A stretch of 64,000 bases of DNA, taken from Mesorhizobium sp. LHD-90 (lineage in GTDB: Bacteria; Pseudomonadota; Alphaproteobacteria; Rhizobiales; Rhizobiaceae). The notes beneath the pieces were generated by a model. That model was not told the DNA's origin. It ran no database searches and was given only the letters and a program-made list of their open reading frames with translations. Below, one piece after another: positions 61,305-64,000 of this stretch. The position numbers and the translations under genes are program-made. The stretch's first letter is position 1. Each line of letters begins with the position of its first letter. The stretch spans positions 1 through 64,000 of the forward strand of contig NZ_JAVFVV010000013.1 in NCBI RefSeq assembly GCF_030929505.1, in the 5' to 3' direction.

Positions 61305-63953
61305 CTAGCTCTGCCGGCCCGCCGTCTCCTTCAGACGATACAGCGCCTCCAACGCCTCCTTCGGCGTCATGTCGTCCGGGTTGAGTGCAACGACCTGTTC
61401 GCGCAGCCGGTCTGGCTGGGCCGGTTTCGGCGTCGCCTCCCGCCGCGCCGCGACGGAAAACAGCGGCAGATCATCGACAAGCCGGTTGGCTTTTCCCGAG
61501 GTCTCGCCGCTCTCCAACTGGTGCAGCACGTCGCGCGCCCGGTCAACCACGGCGGGTGGCAGGCCGGCCAGCCGCGCCACCTGGATGCCGTAGGAGCGGT
61601 CGGCCGCCCCCTTGCCGACCTCGTGCAAAAAGATCACCTCGCCTTCCCACTCCTTCACCCGCATGGTGACATTGTGCAGCCGCGCCAGCTTGTCGGCCAG
61701 CGCCGTCATCTCGTGGAAATGCGTGGCGAACAGCGCCCGGCAGCGGTTCTTCTCGTGCAGGTACTCCACCGCCGCCCAGGCGATCGACAGGCCGTCGAAG
61801 GTCGCCGTGCCGCGGCCTATCTCGTCGAGAATGACCAGCGCCCGCTCGCCGGCCTGGTTGAGGATCGCCGCCGTCTCGACCATCTCGACCATGAAGGTCG
61901 AGCGCCCGCGCGCCAGGTCGTCCGAAGCGCCGACGCGCGAAAACAGCCGATCGACCACCCCGATATGGGCGCGCGTCGTCGGCACGAAGGAGCCGGTCTG
62001 CGCCAGGATGGCGATAAGCGCGTTCTGGCGCAGGAACGTCGACTTGCCGCCCATGTTTGGGCCTGTGAGCAGCCAGATGGCGCCGAATTTTCCGCCATTA
62101 GCCGGCGAAAGATCGCAGTCGTTGGCGACGAATGGCTGGCCGGATGTTTTTCGCAGCGACTGTTCGACCACGGGATGGCGGCCGGCGTCTATGTCGAAGG
62201 TCAGGCTGTCGTCGACCACGGGCCGCGTCCAGCCCTCGCCCACGGCGAGCGCGGCAAGTGCCGCCGACACGTCGAGCACGGCCAGCGCCTGCGCGCCGGC
62301 ACGAATCTTTTCCGCATGGCCCACCGCCTCGGCGACGAGGTCGTCGAACACTGCGAGTTCGATCTGCAGCGCCCGGTCGGCAGCGTTGACGATTTTTGTC
62401 TCCAGGTCGGCGAGTTCGGTCGTGGTGAAACGCATGGCGCTCGCCATGGTCTGGCGGTGTATGAAACGAGCGCGCAACGCATCGCTTCCGGTCATCGCCG
62501 CCTGATGGTTGGCCGTCACCTCGATGTAATAACCCAGCACATTGTTGTGCCTTATCTTCAGCGAGCGCACGCCGGTCTCGTCGATCAGCCCGCGTTCCAG
62601 CCCGGCGATCACTTTTCGCGATTCGTCGCGCAGCGCCCGCATCTCGTCGAGTTCGGCGTCCCAGCCGGCGCGCACGAAGCCGCCGTCGCGTTTCAAGAGC
62701 GGCGTCTCGTCGGCCAGCGCGCGCGCCAGCCGCTCGGCACAATCGGCCGGCAGCCCGCGGATGGCTACCAGCGCGGCCAGAATCTCGGCCGGCGGCGCGG
62801 CATTTTCCAGCAGGTCACCGACCTCCGCCGCGGCACGCAACCCGGCGCACAGCGCGCCGAAGTCGCGCGGACCGCCTCGGTTCAGCGCCAGCCGCGTCAG
62901 GGCGCGCGGCATGTCTGCAAGGCCCTTCAACAGCAGCCGCAACCCTTCGCGAAGGTCGGTTTCATCCGCCAGCCAGGCGACCGAATCCAGCCGCGCATTG
63001 ACAGCGTCCGGCGCCGTCAGCGGCGAGGTCAGCCGGTCGGCGAGCAGCCGCGCCCCGGCGCCGGTGACGGTGCGGTCGATCGCGGTAAGCAGCGAGCCGT
63101 CGCGGCTGCCCGACAGCGTGCGCGTCAGCTCAAGATTGGCCCGGGTCGCTGCGTCGATGAATAGCGTCGAGCCCGCAGTCTCGCGCTCCGGCACGCCCAG
63201 CGGCGGGCGCTCGGCCTTCTGCGTCTTCTCGACGAAGGCGATGATGCCGGAGATCGCCGAAAGCTCCGCCCGGCTGAAATTGGCGAACCCGTCCGGCGTG
63301 GCGACCTGGTAGAAGCGGGCGATGCGGGCCGGCGCGGAGGCCGAATCGAACAGGCTGGGCGGCTGCGGGCTGGCCAGCCGGCCGAGCACGTCGAAGACCG
63401 GCTTCAGCTCGGGGTCGTAAAACACAGGCTCGGCAACGATCAACTCGCGCGGGTCGACGCGAAAAATGTCGGCAAGCAACCGGTCGGCGGCGGTCTCGGC
63501 CACCCGGAACAGGCCGGTGGAAAGCTCCAGCCAGGCCAGCGCGTATCCGCCGCCCTTCACCCGCCCCAGCGCCATCAGGAAACTGGATTCTGCCGGCGAG
63601 AGCAGCCTGTCCTCGGTGATGGTGCCCGGCGTCACCAGCCGCACGACGTCGCGCCGCACCACCGATTTCGAGCCGCGTTTCTTCGCCTCCGCCGGGTCCT
63701 CGATCTGCTCGCAGACCGCGACGCGATGGCCGAGCCCGATCAATTTCTGCAGATAGTCGTCGGCCGCGTGGATCGGCACGCCGCACATCGGGATGTCGGC
63801 GCCAGCGTGTTTTCCGCGCTTGGTCAGCACGATGCCCAGCGCGCGCGACGCCACCTCGGCGTCGTCGAAGAACAGCTCGTAGAAATCGCCCATGCGGTAG
63901 AACAAGAGCGAATCCGGGTTCGCCGCCTTGATCTCGATATATTGCTCCATCAT
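61305..63953 (-). CDS. mutS: DNA mismatch repair protein MutS
   Basis: At least 882 residues. The mismatch-reading Phe-x-Glu lies in [10 protein letters not shown] near the N-terminus. Walker A is GPNMGGKST and Walker B is [16 protein letters not shown]. The C-terminal helix-turn-helix region is present. MutS finds mismatches and recruits MutL. The ATG at 63953 is the first usable start, but the frame remains open to the window edge, and the residues just before it (ATP, giving the conserved TPMM start region) suggest that the true start may lie beyond 64000. Confidence 0.95.
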   Translation of the reverse strand: MMEQYIEIKAANPDSLLFYRMGDFYELFFDDAEVASRALGIVLTKRGKHAGADIPMCGVPIHAADDYLQKLIGLGHRVAVCEQIEDPAEAKKRGSKSVVRRDVVRLVTPGTITEDRLLSPAESSFLMALGRVKGGGYALAWLELSTGLFRVAETAADRLLADIFRVDPRELIVAEPVFYDPELKPVFDVLGRLASPQPPSLFDSASAPARIARFYQVATPDGFANFSRAELSAISGIIAFVEKTQKAERPPLGVPERETAGSTLFIDAATRANLELTRTLSGSRDGSLLTAIDRTVTGAGARLLADRLTSPLTAPDAVNARLDSVAWLADETDLREGLRLLLKGLADMPRALTRLALNRGGPRDFGALCAGLRAAAEVGDLLENAAPPAEILAALVAIRGLPADCAERLARALADETPLLKRDGGFVRAGWDAELDEMRALRDESRKVIAGLERGLIDETGVRSLKIRHNNVLGYYIEVTANHQAAMTGSDALRARFIHRQTMASAMRFTTTELADLETKIVNAADRALQIELAVFDDLVAEAVGHAEKIRAGAQALAVLDVSAALAALAVGEGWTRPVVDDSLTFDIDAGRHPVVEQSLRKTSGQPFVANDCDLSPANGGKFGAIWLLTGPNMGGKSTFLRQNALIAILAQTGSFVPTTRAHIGVVDRLFSRVGASDDLARGRSTFMVEMVETAAILNQAGERALVILDEIGRGTATFDGLSIAWAAVEYLHEKNRCRALFATHFHEMTALADKLARLHNVTMRVKEWEGEVIFLHEVGKGAADRSYGIQVARLAGLPPAVVDRARDVLHQLESGETSGKANRLVDDLPLFSVAARREATPKPAQPDRLREQVVALNPDDMTPKEALEALYRLKETAGRQS

Positions 63954-63964
63954 CGGCGTCGCGG

Positions 63965-64000
63965 CGACGGGTCCCCCGCCCCCTTGTTGGGAGGGGTTAG
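63965..64000. repeat. Fragment of the CCCTCCC-type intergenic repeat at the window edge
   Basis: The plus strand ends CCCCCGCCCCCTTGTTGGGA and GGGGTTAG, close to one arm of the repeat family seen at 8850 and 13171. If mutS begins at 63953 this is its leader region. If mutS is longer, the repeat would be inside coding sequence. Confidence 0.4.

Overview
The window comes from a GC-rich alphaproteobacterium of the Rhizobiales, most likely a Mesorhizobium-like member of the Phyllobacteriaceae. The evidence is the rhizobial-type rhamnose locus (ABC transporter, kinase, fused aldolase/dehydrogenase, rhizobial isomerase), the dense GC-rich codon use, and repeated palindromic intergenic elements of the kind scattered through rhizobial genomes. 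No rRNA, tRNA or CRISPR array was recognised.

Layout. 1-3640: short inverted and direct repeats, a small lipoprotein, an EF-hand protein, a radical-SAM lysine 2,3-aminomutase-like enzyme and hemE. 3925-14649: a complete L-rhamnose locus, with rhaR-S-T-P-Q-K on the minus strand and rhaD-rhaI divergent on the plus strand; rhaU is missing. 14653-18422: a flavin monooxygenase-like oxidoreductase and a cyanide-insensitive-type bd quinol oxidase (cydAB). 18450-22889: the most unusual block. It holds a secreted trypsin-like protease, four small cysteine-rich peptides that share an N-terminal LPxQxxPVxRG motif, and a subtilisin-like protease whose C-terminal part resembles the PatA/PatG cyanobactin maturation proteases. 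23035-23448: a deletion scar joining the 3' ends of two divergent genes. 23512-32003: a Tad-like protein, a MarR/EmrA/EmrB efflux operon with a perfect palindromic operator, a phytanoyl-CoA dioxygenase-like protein, a LysR regulator and a solute-binding protein.

32442-36470 is a copper-type bufferin locus: DoxX, BufC, BufB and BufA on the minus strand, with a divergent ECF sigma factor and its NrsF-type anti-sigma factor. ECF-like promoters face both ways. 36687-41169: ArsR/SRPBCC pair, a DUF922 protease, an AEC transporter and lepA. 41210-43670 is an AT-rich island of three overlapping genes (unknown protein, HExxH metalloprotease-like protein, dCTP deaminase-like protein) behind its own sigma70-like promoter. 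It looks acquired and is a candidate defence operon.

43876-49342: a membrane protein, a Fic/antitoxin pair, a lipocalin-like protein, a SapC protein and a class A penicillin-binding protein. 49728-57532: a giant soluble hybrid histidine kinase with nine exact-period 92-residue HAMP repeats, behind a perfect EcfG (general stress) promoter and overlapped by a second hybrid kinase. 57554-63953: a TPR/glycosyltransferase protein, a RES/Xre toxin-antitoxin pair and mutS, which may run off the window.

The two parts most likely to be undescribed are the PatG-like protease with cysteine-rich precursor peptides (18450-22889) and the metalloprotease/dCTP-deaminase island (41321-43669).
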